From Streptomyces zingiberis (GTDB lineage: Bacteria > Actinomycetota > Actinomycetes > Streptomycetales > Streptomycetaceae): DNA of 64,000 nt. The stretch spans positions 1 to 64,000 of the forward strand of contig NZ_JAATEN010000009.1 of the NCBI RefSeq assembly GCF_012034935.1, read 5' to 3'. A program made the translations under genes and the position numbers. Below the pieces are notes generated by a model. That model was given only the letters and a program-made list of their open reading frames with translations, did no database searches and had not been told where the DNA came from. Of the stretch, positions 9,003-19,689 are shown one piece after another; positions within the stretch are counted from its first letter, which is position 1, and each line of letters begins with the position of its first letter.

Positions 9003-9074
9003 GCCGGCGCGCCGCGGACCCGCCGCGGGTCCCCTGCCCCCGCGCTGTCGGTCGCGTAGGGCAGCATCGGTCCC

Positions 9075-10628
9075 GTGAGACCCGTACCGTCGATCCTCCA
9101 CCTGGACATGGACGCCTTCTACGCCTCGGCGGAGCAGGCGTCCAAGCCCAGCCTGCGCGGCAAGGCCGTGATCGTGGGCGGGCTGGGGCCGCGGGGCGTG
9201 GTCGCCACCGCCTCCTACGAGGCCCGGGTCTTCGGGGTGCACTCCGCCATGTCGACGGCCCAGGCCCGACGGCTCTGTCCGCACGCCGCCTATCTGACCC
9301 CCCGTTTCAGCCTGTACCGCCAGGTGAGCGAGGTGGTGATGCAGATGTTGCGGGAACTGTCGCCGCTGGTGGAGCCGCTCAGCCTGGACGAGGCGTTCGT
9401 GGACCTGGCCGCGGGCCCCGCGCCGCCCGCCTCGGCCGCCGAGGCGCGGGCGACGGGTGAGCGCTTGCGGGCGGCTCTCCTGGAGGCGACCACACTCACC
9501 GCCTCGGTGGGCCTGGCCGCGTCCAAGATGCTGGCCAAGACGGCCTCCGAACAGGCCAAGCCGGACGGTCTGGTGGTCATCGAACCGGGCACCGAGCGGG
9601 AGCTGCTCGCGCCGATGCCGGTCCGCGCGCTGCCGGGGGTGGGGCCCGCCACGGCCGAGCAGCTCCGCCGGTCCGGCATCCACACCGTGGCCGAGGCGGC
9701 CGAGGCGGGTGAGGCGGAGCTGGTGCGGTTGCTGGGCAAGGCGCACGGCACCTCGGTGCACGCCCTCGCCACCGGGCAGGACGACCGGCCCGTCGTCGCC
9801 GAGCGGGAGGGCAAATCCATATCGGTGGAGGACACCTTCGACGTCGACCTGCACGACCGGACCCGGGTCCGCGCCGAGGTGGTCCGGCTGGCCGGGCGCT
9901 GCGTGGACCGGCTCCGGGCGGCCGGCCGGTCGGGGCGTACGGTCGTGCTCAAGGTCCGGCGGTACGACTTCTCGACCCTGACCCGTTCGGAGACGCTGCG
10001 GGGGCCCACCGACGACCCGGCCGTGGTCCGGGAGGCGGCCGTGCGGCTGCTGGACGGTGTGGACACCACCGGCGGGGTGCGGCTGCTCGGCGTCGGCGTC
10101 AGCGGTCTCGCGGACTTCACCCAGGAGGATCTCTTCGCCCAGGCCGGGCCCGCGGGTACCGGGCCCGTGACCGCGGCCGGTTCCCGGGAGGCGGGCGGTG
10201 AGGAGGCGGGGACCCGCCCGGATCCGTCCGGAGCGGCGCCCGGCGCCGTGGGCGCGCCGGGAGGGCCCGGTGCGGGGGAGCGGAAGTGGCGGCCCGGCCA
10301 GGACGTCCGGCACGGGGTGTACGGGGCGGGATGGGTCCAGGGCAGCGGCCTGGGCAGGGTCACCGTCCGCTTCGAACAGCCGTGGTCGGCCCCGGGGCGG
10401 GTACGCACGCTCCGGGGGGACGACCCCCTCCTGGAGCCGGCCGACCCGCCGCCGCTGGTGCGTCCGGCCGGTGGTCAGCCGCCGGGACCGGTGGCCCGGC
10501 CGGTCCCCCCGCCGCTCTCCGGGCCGCCCCCGGAGCCGCCCACGGGGCCCGGCGAGCCGCGTCCGGCGGCCGGGGGACCGTCCTCGCCCTCCTCGTCCCC
10601 GTCGGGCAGTTCGGCCTCCAGCCCGTAG
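9075..10628 (+). CDS. dinB: DNA polymerase IV (Y-family translesion polymerase) with extra C-terminal domain
   Basis: 517 aa. The Y-family catalytic core has metal ligands in LHLDMDAFYASAE (D10, D12) and SLDEAFVDL, then thumb HhH (VGPATAEQLR) and a little-finger domain to about residue 355. It copies past lesions at low fidelity. Most DinB proteins end near 350-400 aa. Here a Gly/Ala/Pro linker leads to a small beta-rich module (about 405-450, WRPGQDVRHGVYGAGWVQG) like the Tudor-type tail of UvrD/PcrA helicases, then a Pro/Ser-rich tail. The last 51 codons overlap the opposite-strand PRC-barrel gene. No beta-clamp motif was confirmed. Confidence 0.9.
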   Translation: MRPVPSILHLDMDAFYASAEQASKPSLRGKAVIVGGLGPRGVVATASYEARVFGVHSAMSTAQARRLCPHAAYLTPRFSLYRQVSEVVMQMLRELSPLVEPLSLDEAFVDLAAGPAPPASAAEARATGERLRAALLEATTLTASVGLAASKMLAKTASEQAKPDGLVVIEPGTERELLAPMPVRALPGVGPATAEQLRRSGIHTVAEAAEAGEAELVRLLGKAHGTSVHALATGQDDRPVVAEREGKSISVEDTFDVDLHDRTRVRAEVVRLAGRCVDRLRAAGRSGRTVVLKVRRYDFSTLTRSETLRGPTDDPAVVREAAVRLLDGVDTTGGVRLLGVGVSGLADFTQEDLFAQAGPAGTGPVTAAGSREAGGEEAGTRPDPSGAAPGAVGAPGGPGAGERKWRPGQDVRHGVYGAGWVQGSGLGRVTVRFEQPWSAPGRVRTLRGDDPLLEPADPPPLVRPAGGQPPGPVARPVPPPLSGPPPEPPTGPGEPRPAAGGPSSPSSSPSGSSASSP

Positions 10629-10921
10629 TGGTGGTAGAGCTGGATCTCCTGCTCCGGCGAGAGGTGGCGGCCCACTGCGAAATCCGGGGCGCAGCGGATC
10701 AGCGACCGGGGGTAAGGCACGCGCAGCACGCCGCCGGTGAACTCGCTGGGGTCCAGCGGCACGAAGGCGTCCCGGCCGAACAGGCCCGTGCGGACGGCCG
10801 CCCACGCGGGCTGCCCGGTGATGTCGTCGAGGTAGACCTCGTCGATGGTGCCGATCTTCGTTCCGTCGCGGCCGACGGCCTTGCGGCCGATGAGGCTCCG
10901 CGGGTCGATCCCCGGCTGCAC
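10475..10921 (-). CDS. PRC-barrel domain protein
   Basis: 148 aa. One PRC barrel spans residues about 1-75 (DPRSLIGRKAVGRDGTKIG, then YLDDITGQPAWAAVRTG). A helical part and an acidic, Gly/Pro-rich tail follow. PRC barrels occur in ribosome-maturation and photosynthetic proteins and in many stand-alone actinobacterial proteins of unknown function. GTG 10921 has GGAGGG before it; longer upstream readings would run into the riboswitch region. It converges with dinB, and 154 bp encode both C-termini. Confidence 0.8.
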   Translation of the reverse strand: MQPGIDPRSLIGRKAVGRDGTKIGTIDEVYLDDITGQPAWAAVRTGLFGRDAFVPLDPSEFTGGVLRVPYPRSLIRCAPDFAVGRHLSPEQEIQLYHHYGLEAELPDGDEEGEDGPPAAGRGSPGPVGGSGGGPESGGGTGRATGPGG

Positions 10922-11029
10922 GGTCCCTCCCGGTACTCGGTGGCTCCTCTCGGTCCCTGGACCCACGTAAAGCCAGATCCGGCGCGGTGGCCACTCGGGG
11001 CCGCCCCCGGACCCCGCTGGTAGGCTGAA

Positions 11030-11254
11030 CGGGACCGCCGAACCCGCGCGGGAGAGTCCTCCGCCCCGCCGGAGGCGCCGAAGGAGCAAACCCTCCCCGG
11101 AATCTCTCAGGCACCCGTACCGCACGGACGAGGTCACTCTGGAAAGCAGGGCGGGCGCCGGGCCGCGGCCCGGGCACCCGCCCTCACCGACGGTGAAAGC
11201 CGGACGCCCATCGGGAATCCGGCGAAGCTCTCAGGTCGACGACAGAGGGGGAGG
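11030..11254 (+). promoter_or_regulatory. Tandem glycine riboswitch
   Basis: Two consecutive glycine aptamers. The first (about 11038-11148) carries GGGAGAGTCC, CCGAAGGAGCAA, the conserved CTCTCAGG at 11104-11111 and CTCTGGAAAGC. The second (about 11149-11254) has CACCGACGGTGAAAGCC and a second CTCTCAGG at 11228-11235. Tandem glycine aptamers classically turn on glycine-cleavage genes when glycine is abundant. It stands about 60 nt before gcvP. Any expression platform would lie in 11255-11300. Confidence 0.93.
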
Positions 11255-11316
11255 CCCACGGGGTACCCGAGAAGGGTGTCCCTCGAAGGTCCGCGCCGAC
11301 CAGGAGGCCTCCCCAG

Positions 11317-14220
<2,904 letters not shown>

Positions 14221-14335
14221 GCCGGGCCGGCGGCCAGGGGGCGGGAGGCGTGCCGTGGCCGGTCCGTCCCCCGGCCGGGCCCTGCCCGGGCCCGTACCGT
14301 CCGGGCCGGGTGGCACGCGGGCGTGGACATGAGCG

Positions 14336-14366
14336 GGGCCGGTCCGGCGGTGCGCCGGGCCGGCCC
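14336..14366 (+). terminator. Hairpin downstream of gcvP
   Basis: A 14-bp stem with one G-T wobble (14336-14349 with 14353-14366) and a 3-nt loop, about 115 nt after the gcvP stop. It could terminate gcvP or the convergent DUF5999 gene. There is no T tail. Confidence 0.45.
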
Positions 14367-14417
14367 TGTGATCTTCCGTGACCCCGGGGCGGTTCCGTGC
14401 CTGCCCCGGGCCGGCCG

Positions 14418-14624
14418 TCAGGCCGCCGTGGTCACCTGACCACCGGCCGGTGGTCGGTGCGGGGCGATGATCTGCCCGTCGGGCAGCAGTTCACCGGTGT
14501 CCTCGAAGAGCAGGACGCCGTTGCACAGCAGGCTCCAGCCCTGCTCGGGGTGGTGTGCCACCAGGACGGCGGCCTCCCGGTCGGCTGAGTCGGCTGTCGG
14601 GCACGGTGAGGGGTGCTGGCACAT
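14418..14624 (-). CDS. DUF5999 family small protein
   Basis: 68 aa, beginning MCQHPSPCPTADSADRE and containing the characteristic HHPEQGWSLLCNGVLLFED and ELLPDGQIIAPHR stretches. I recognise it as a small protein common in Streptomyces (DUF5999); function unknown. The N-terminal CxHxxxC and later Cys could bind a metal (inference). An in-frame ATG at 14681 behind GGGGGAACG would add 19 basic residues. The shorter form matches the family. Confidence 0.8.
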   Translation of the reverse strand: MCQHPSPCPTADSADREAAVLVAHHPEQGWSLLCNGVLLFEDTGELLPDGQIIAPHRPPAGGQVTTAA

Positions 14625-14950
14625 GGGTGGGATCTTCCGCTGTGGTGTGGTGGTTCTCGTGCGGTGTCGCGTATGGTCCATCGTCGTTCCCCCGTGTCGG
14701 TCGTCCGGTTTCAGTGTCGCGTGCGGAGGAGGATTCCGCAGTGGTTTCCGCCCACCCGGATGGCGTGGTGGGTGACCCACCACTCTTGCGGACGGTCGCT
14801 GTCAAGAGGACGGCCCCTTCGGATGGTTCGCCATGGCCGGAGCGGACTAGTCCGGTCGGGGGTCCGAGGGCCGGCGCGCCGGGGCGGCGCACAACGGCGC
14901 GCCCCGCGGCGGGTGGCCGCGGGGCGCGTACGGTGTGCCGGGGCGGTGGG
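14625..14950. other. Intergenic region between two minus-strand genes
   Basis: Holds the upstream region of the DUF5999 gene and, at 14898-14928, a hairpin following the hypothetical gene to the right. Readings on both strands look non-coding. Confidence 0.5.
14898..14928 (-). terminator. GC-rich hairpin after the hypothetical gene
   Basis: A perfect 12-bp stem (14898-14909 with 14917-14928) and 7-nt loop, 22 nt beyond the stop codon of the minus-strand gene 14951-15535. No T tail. Confidence 0.5.
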
Positions 14951-15535
14951 TCAGGCCGCCGATCCCGCCAGCGGGACCACCGGACCCAGCCGCAGGGTGA
15001 GGACGGGCAGCAGGTCGGAGACCCGGTGCGGGCGGTGCGCGGCGATGCCCGGGGGCGCCGGGGCGAGCGGGATCAGCAGGTCCTCGGGGTCGGGCCGGCC
15101 CGTCGCGGGGTCGGCCGTGGTGTCGCCGTGCAGCCAGAGGGTGAGCATGTACAGCTCCGGCACCGACAGCAGGCGCGGCTGGTGGGGGACCGGCAGCGCG
15201 TCGGCCTGGCGCAGGGCGTGCTCGGTGGAGGAGAGGTAGGGGCCCCCGAAGAAGCGGGAGGAGACCCAGCCGTCGGGGGTGTGCGCCGTCTCCACGGCGG
15301 CCACGGTGCGCCCGCCGCCGCGGATCAGGAAGCGCCAGCCGGTCAGCCGGACCCGCGGGCCGTCCGGCTCATTGATGCCCTCCATGACGTGGACGGGCAG
15401 CGGCGATTCGGGAGCGAGCGGACCGGGGTGGACGCGGAGGGCGGGGGTGACGGCGCGGGCGGCGGCCGGGGAACCGAGGGCCGCGAGGGCGCTGGCCCGC
15501 GCGGGTCCCGGTGCCGGGGAGGAAAGCAGCGGCAT
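14951..15535 (-). CDS. Conserved-looking hypothetical protein
   Basis: 194 aa; I do not recognise a family. The N-terminal 45 residues are Ala/Pro-rich. The rest mixes beta-like stretches (VRLTGWRFLIRGGGRTVAAV, GWVSSRFFGGPYLSS) with a long helix-prone part (LLSVPELYMLTLWLHGD). There is no signal peptide or membrane helix. It could be a soluble binding domain. ATG 15535 lies behind GAGAGG; the reading frame is open to 15601. It stands alone, divergent from the glutamate-cysteine-ligase-like gene across a 500-bp gap. Confidence 0.65.
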   Translation of the reverse strand: MPLLSSPAPGPARASALAALGSPAAARAVTPALRVHPGPLAPESPLPVHVMEGINEPDGPRVRLTGWRFLIRGGGRTVAAVETAHTPDGWVSSRFFGGPYLSSTEHALRQADALPVPHQPRLLSVPELYMLTLWLHGDTTADPATGRPDPEDLLIPLAPAPPGIAAHRPHRVSDLLPVLTLRLGPVVPLAGSAA

Positions 15536-16035
15536 GATGGGTCGCCTCTCACTGGGGGAGACACGGGAGGACTGGGCACGTGCGGACGGCGATGTCAGCA
15601 TGCGGGTCAGAGGTGAGGGCCGGAGACGAAATGCCGGCGCACGTACTCTCTGCCCGCGTAAGAGGAGTTTATACGGACAGTGTTCACGGCACGTTTCGGC
15701 TAGCCGACGTCCGTATTACGGGCAAGGCGCAAACCGGCCCGGCGGTCCGGGCGCTTTCCCACCGTTCTGTCCCGGCCGGGAAAGCGGTGGCCTCGGGTGG
15801 CAGCGCCTATGGGGTCGGCCGGAACCCGCCGGTGTTTTCCGCCACATCATTGCCCATCGCGGTGTTCTCCCGCTGCCCGGTGGCTGTTCCGCGCACAGCT
15901 CCCTCGTTATGCCGAAGGAAAGTGCCCCTCGGGTGTACGGGGCATCCTAGCGGGCAGATGCTGTCCGCCGGGGCGTGACGCCACGGCCCGGCCGGGCCGT
16001 GCCCCGGCCCCGGTGCACCGGAGGAGGAACCCCCG
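15536..16035. other. 500-bp intergenic region with palindromes
   Basis: A divergent upstream region with lower GC than its surroundings. ATACGGAC (15671-15678) is repeated inverted as GTCCGTAT (15709-15716). Between them lies the perfect palindrome CGGCTAGCCG (15697-15706). These look like regulator sites for one or both flanking genes. Open frames crossing the region lack homology that I recognise. Confidence 0.4.
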
Positions 16036-17538
16036 ATGGGTGAGAAGGTCGAGGCGGACGGGTTCGACCTGGCCGATCCGCAGCGATACCGCAGCAAACT
16101 GCACCAGTGTCTGGAGGGACTCGGGCGGTTGCTGGAGGAGAAGAGGTTCGACCGCCCCAAGAATCTCATGGGGGTGGAGATCGAGCTGAATCTCGCAGGG
16201 GACGACGGGATGCCCCGCATGCTCAATGCCGAAGTTCTGGAACGCATCCGCAGCGGTGATTTCCAGGAGGAGCTGGGACAGTTCAATCTCGAAGTGAACA
16301 TCGTGCCGCACCGGCTGTCGGGACGGGTACTCGACCAGCTCGCCGAGGAGATCCGTACCGCCCTCTCCTATGCCGACGGCAAAGCACGGGAAGTGGACGC
16401 GGGGATCGTCATGGTGGGAATTCTGCCGACGCTCGCCGGTCCGGACCTCGTCTCGGCGAACCTCTCGGACGCCCACCGCTACACGCTGCTCAACGACCGC
16501 ATCCTGGCCGCGCGGGGCGAGAACCTCGAACTCGACATCGAGGGGGTGGAGCGCCTCCACTACACCAGTGCCTCCATCGCCCCCGAAGCCGCCTGCACCT
16601 CCGTGCAGCTCCATCTGCAGGTGACGCCGGCCCGGTTCGCCGCGGTCTGGAACGCCTCCCAGGCGGTGGCGGCGGCGCAGATCGCCGTGGGCGCCAACTC
16701 GCCCTTCCTCTTCGGGCGTGAGCTGTGGCGGGAGTCCCGGCCACCGCTGTTCCAGCAGTCCACGGACACCCGCGCCCCGGAACTCAAGGCGCAGGGTGTA
16801 CGCCCGCGCACCTGGTTCGGCGAACGCTGGATCGAGTCGGCGTACGACCTCTTCGAGGAGAACGTGCGCTACTTCCCCCCGCTGCTGCCGGTGTGCCACG
16901 ACGAGGACCCGCTCAAGGCGCTCGACGAGGGCGGGGTGCCCGGCCTCCACGAGCTGATGCTGCACAACGGCACCATCTACCGCTGGAACCGGCCCGTGTA
17001 CGACGTGGCCGACGGCGTCCCCCACCTGCGGGTGGAGAACCGCGTGCTGCCCGCCGGGCCGACCGTCGACGACGTCATCGCCAACGCGGCCTTCTACTAC
17101 GGTCTGGTCCGGGCCCTCGCCGACGAGAGCCGCCCGGTGTGGACCAGGCTCGCCTTCGACGACGCGGCGTGGAACTTCGAGACCGCCTGCCGCCACGGCA
17201 TCGACGCCACCCTGCGCTGGCCCCGGGCCGGCCGGTCCGGCGCGGTCGAGGAGGTGCCCGCGACGCGTCTGGTCCGCGAGGAACTGCTGCCGCTGGCGGC
17301 CGCGGGCCTGGACGCCTGGGACGTGGAACCCGCCGACCGCGACCACTATCTCGGCATCATCGAGGAGCGCTGCCGGCGACGGGTGAACGGCGCCTCCTGG
17401 CAGGCCGAGGCGTTCCGCCAGGCGCGTGAGCGCGGACTGGACCGGCAGACCGCGCTGGCCGCCACCACCCGCCGCTACGCGGAGCTGGCCCGCTCCGGGC
17501 AACCGGTGCACAGCTGGCCGGCGGACCTGCCGGAGTGA
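16036..17538 (+). CDS. Glutamate-cysteine ligase family (GCS2-like) ATP-dependent carboxylate-amine ligase
   Basis: 500 aa. The fold signatures are MGVEIELNL near the start, FNLEVNIVPH, and a later LHELMLHNGTIYRWNRPVYD, all typical of the GCS2 superfamily that ligates glutamate to an amine using ATP. Actinobacterial members are often labelled glutamate-cysteine ligase. Streptomyces makes mycothiol rather than glutathione, so the true amine acceptor is uncertain. GAGGAGG at 16021-16027 fixes ATG 16036. No partner ligase gene is adjacent. Confidence 0.8.
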   Translation: MGEKVEADGFDLADPQRYRSKLHQCLEGLGRLLEEKRFDRPKNLMGVEIELNLAGDDGMPRMLNAEVLERIRSGDFQEELGQFNLEVNIVPHRLSGRVLDQLAEEIRTALSYADGKAREVDAGIVMVGILPTLAGPDLVSANLSDAHRYTLLNDRILAARGENLELDIEGVERLHYTSASIAPEAACTSVQLHLQVTPARFAAVWNASQAVAAAQIAVGANSPFLFGRELWRESRPPLFQQSTDTRAPELKAQGVRPRTWFGERWIESAYDLFEENVRYFPPLLPVCHDEDPLKALDEGGVPGLHELMLHNGTIYRWNRPVYDVADGVPHLRVENRVLPAGPTVDDVIANAAFYYGLVRALADESRPVWTRLAFDDAAWNFETACRHGIDATLRWPRAGRSGAVEEVPATRLVREELLPLAAAGLDAWDVEPADRDHYLGIIEERCRRRVNGASWQAEAFRQARERGLDRQTALAATTRRYAELARSGQPVHSWPADLPE

Positions 17539-17723
17539 GGCAGGCCCCGGCGCGCTTGGTGACCCCGGCGTTCCGGGGGACGGCGGACATCCGGGGACGC
17601 CCCTGCCGTACGGGCGCGCGCCCACGGGGGGCGTGCCGCCCCCTGCCCCGTCCGCCACCCCGCCCGGTGACCGTCCCTCCGCCCGTGTAGAAAAGGGGGA
17701 AGGCGGCGGAGCGGAGGCGGTCA

Positions 17724-18590
17724 GTGCGGGCGGAACCGGAGGGTACGGCGGACGCGGGGGGCGGCCGGGCCGACGGCGGCGGGGCGAACGGCGGGGACGG
17801 CGCCGCCGTGCCGGAGAGCGGGGGAGCGACGCCGTCGCGGCGGGTGCTGCGGCAGGAGCTGCTGATCGTGCTCGCGCTCTCCCTCGGCGCCAGCGCGCTC
17901 TCCGCCGTGATCAGCTTCACCGGTTCGGTCACGGCCCCCGGCGATCTCCAGGACCGGGCCGCCACCCTCAACGGCTCCCGGGCCCCCGGCCGCCCCTGGC
18001 TCGATCTGGCCTGGCAGCTGTTCGGGATCGGCACCGCCCTGGTACCGGTCGTCCTCGTCGCGCACCTGCTGCTCCGTGAGGGGGTTCCCGGACTGCGGGC
18101 CCTGGGTCTGGACCGCCGGCGGCCCGGCTCCGACCTGGGGCGCGGAGCGCTGGTGGCGGCGGCCATCGGCGGCAGTGGACTGCTGTTCTACCTGGCCGTG
18201 TGGGCGGCCGGCGTCAATCTGACGGTGGTGCCGGAGTCCCTGCCGCCGGTGTGGTGGAAGTTCCCCGTGCTCGTCGCCTCAGCGGTGCAGAATTCCCTGC
18301 TGGAGGAGGTCGTGGTCGTCGGCTATCTGCTGCGGCGTCTCGGCCAGTTGGGCTGGGGGCCCGGCGCCGCGCTCGCCGCGAGCGCCCTGCTCCGCGGGAC
18401 GTACCACCTCTACCAGGGGATCGGCGGGTTCGTCGGCAACATCGTGATGGGGGTCGTCTTCGTCTGGCTCTACCGGCGCTGGGGGCGGGTGGGGCCGCTG
18501 GTGGCGGCGCACGCCCTGATCGACATCGTTGCGTTCGGCGGCTACGCCCTGCTGGCGGGCGAGGTGAGCTGGCTGCCCACCCCGCCCTGA
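17724..18590 (+). CDS. CPBP (CAAX-type) intramembrane metalloprotease
   Basis: 288 aa with six to eight hydrophobic helices after a Gly-rich 45-residue lead. The glutamate pair sits in LLEEVVVVGYLLRR, a histidine in RGTYHLYQGIGG and another in AAHALIDIVAFGG, together forming the family's metal site (EExxxR, FxxxH, HxxxD-like). Members cleave within membranes, process prenylated proteins in eukaryotes, or give bacteriocin self-immunity. The substrate here is unknown. GTG 17724 has GGAGG eight bases ahead. Confidence 0.88.
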   Translation: MRAEPEGTADAGGGRADGGGANGGDGAAVPESGGATPSRRVLRQELLIVLALSLGASALSAVISFTGSVTAPGDLQDRAATLNGSRAPGRPWLDLAWQLFGIGTALVPVVLVAHLLLREGVPGLRALGLDRRRPGSDLGRGALVAAAIGGSGLLFYLAVWAAGVNLTVVPESLPPVWWKFPVLVASAVQNSLLEEVVVVGYLLRRLGQLGWGPGAALAASALLRGTYHLYQGIGGFVGNIVMGVVFVWLYRRWGRVGPLVAAHALIDIVAFGGYALLAGEVSWLPTPP

Positions 18591-18862
18591 GCCGCCCGGC
18601 GCGGCACGCTGCCGAAACGGCCCGGGGGCCGGTGGACCGGCATGCCGACGGGCGGAGGGCCGGCGGGGGCGCCGTTTCCCTCTCCCACCTGGGCGCTCAC
18701 GGCCCTCCGCCCGGCGCATCGGATGGTTCGCGCGCCCGGTGCACGCCACGTGCTCTCATTCGAGGGGATGAGGCGCCGGTCGTACGGGCCCGCCCTTGGG
18801 CGGAGGCGGAGATGGGTCGTGCCGGGGATGCCTGGGCGGCTCCGGAGTGATGGGGTGGGGGA

Positions 18863-19414
18863 GTGCTCCACCGTGCGCCACAGACGACCGTGCCCGTTCA
18901 GCCGCTCCGCCCCGCCCGCCCCTCCGGTGGTGGGCCGCTTCCGGAGGCGCCGGCCGCCGTGGTCTCCGGTGCCCGCCGTCTCGCGCTGCGCGCCGGTGAC
19001 CGGCAGACCGACACGGCGCACCTGCTGCACAGCCTGCTGGACTCCGACCCGGAGACCCGGGCCCTCTTCGACGACCGTCCCGCGCGGCTGCTGCGGCTCC
19101 GCGGTTATCTGGCCCAGCGCAGCATCGGCTACGGGCTGCGCTGGCACGGCTCGGCCGAAGGCGCCGGCGCGGACCGCCGCCCGGTGCGCGGTGGCACGGC
19201 GCCGCTCTCACCGGCCGCGGTGACCGCCCTGGCCGGGGCCGCCGCCCGGGCCAGGGCCCGGGGTGCCGAGGCCGCCGTCTCCGGCCCGGATCTGCTGGCC
19301 TCTCTCGCCGCCGAACCGGACTGCCGGGCCGCCGAGGTGCTCCGCCGGACCGGGGTGGACGCCGCGCGGCTGCTGGCCCGGCCGGAGCCCCGGCCTGTGG
19401 ACGCCGGGAGCTGA
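18863..19414 (+). CDS. Stand-alone Clp N-terminal-domain protein
   Basis: 183 aa. Two helical repeats match the Clp N domain that recruits substrates to ClpA/ClpC: GARRLALRAGDRQTDTAHLL with HSLLDSDPE, and later LSPAAVTALAGAAARARARG with SGPDLLASLAAEPD. No AAA+ module follows, so it is not an unfoldase; it could act as an adaptor or antagonist of a ClpC (inference). The ClpC-type gene at 33966-36554 is a possible partner. GTG 18863 is preceded by GGGGG; the start is uncertain. Confidence 0.72.
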   Translation: MLHRAPQTTVPVQPLRPARPSGGGPLPEAPAAVVSGARRLALRAGDRQTDTAHLLHSLLDSDPETRALFDDRPARLLRLRGYLAQRSIGYGLRWHGSAEGAGADRRPVRGGTAPLSPAAVTALAGAAARARARGAEAAVSGPDLLASLAAEPDCRAAEVLRRTGVDAARLLARPEPRPVDAGS

Positions 19415-19514
19415 CGCGGCGGGTTCGGCGGACAGGACGGGTGCGGCGCGTCCGGTGGGACCGGTGTGCGACCGTGTGCGACCGCCGTTCCGCCGCGCCC
19501 GCGCCGTCCCGTAC

Positions 19515-19555
19515 GCCGATGCCGATGCCGATGCCGATGCCGATGCCGATGCCGA
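19515..19555. repeat. GCCGAT hexanucleotide microsatellite
   Basis: Six perfect tandem copies of GCCGAT (19515-19550) plus a partial seventh, in the intergenic space ahead of the EamA transporter gene. Slippage here would change copy number between strains. Confidence 0.95.
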
Positions 19556-19628
19556 GGACAGGGCGCCGGGCCGCTGTCGTGATGCGCGGACCTGGTCTCC
19601 CACACCCCTCTCTCCGCGCCACCGTGGC

Positions 19629-19679
19629 TGTCAGCACCTTCCGGGATGACAGGCATGACATATGTATACGGTGCTGACA
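19629..19679. promoter_or_regulatory. Inverted repeat and promoter ahead of the EamA gene
   Basis: TGTCAGCACC (19629-19638) and GGTGCTGACA (19670-19679) are perfect 10-bp inverted arms 31 nt apart. Between and across them lies ATGACA (19655-19660), a 17-bp spacer and CAAGAT (19678-19683), six bases before ATG 19690. One arm thus covers the spacer and -10. This is the layout of a repressor operator, or of a site where DNA looping occurs. Confidence 0.55.
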
Positions 19680-19689
19680 AGATGCGGCC

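Noticed and set aside
8373..11177. 934-codon minus-strand frame across MerR, dinB and the riboswitch
   Set aside because: It crosses several genes and an RNA element and has no recognisable protein. Only the short PRC-barrel gene in another minus frame is real.
15580..15978. 132-codon plus frame in the 500-bp gap
   Set aside because: No ribosome-binding site, no homology that I recognise, and it crosses palindromes that look regulatory.
19515..19555. GCCGAT copies as a CRISPR or coding MP/DA repeat
   Set aside because: Units are contiguous with no spacers, and no gene covers them. It is a plain microsatellite.
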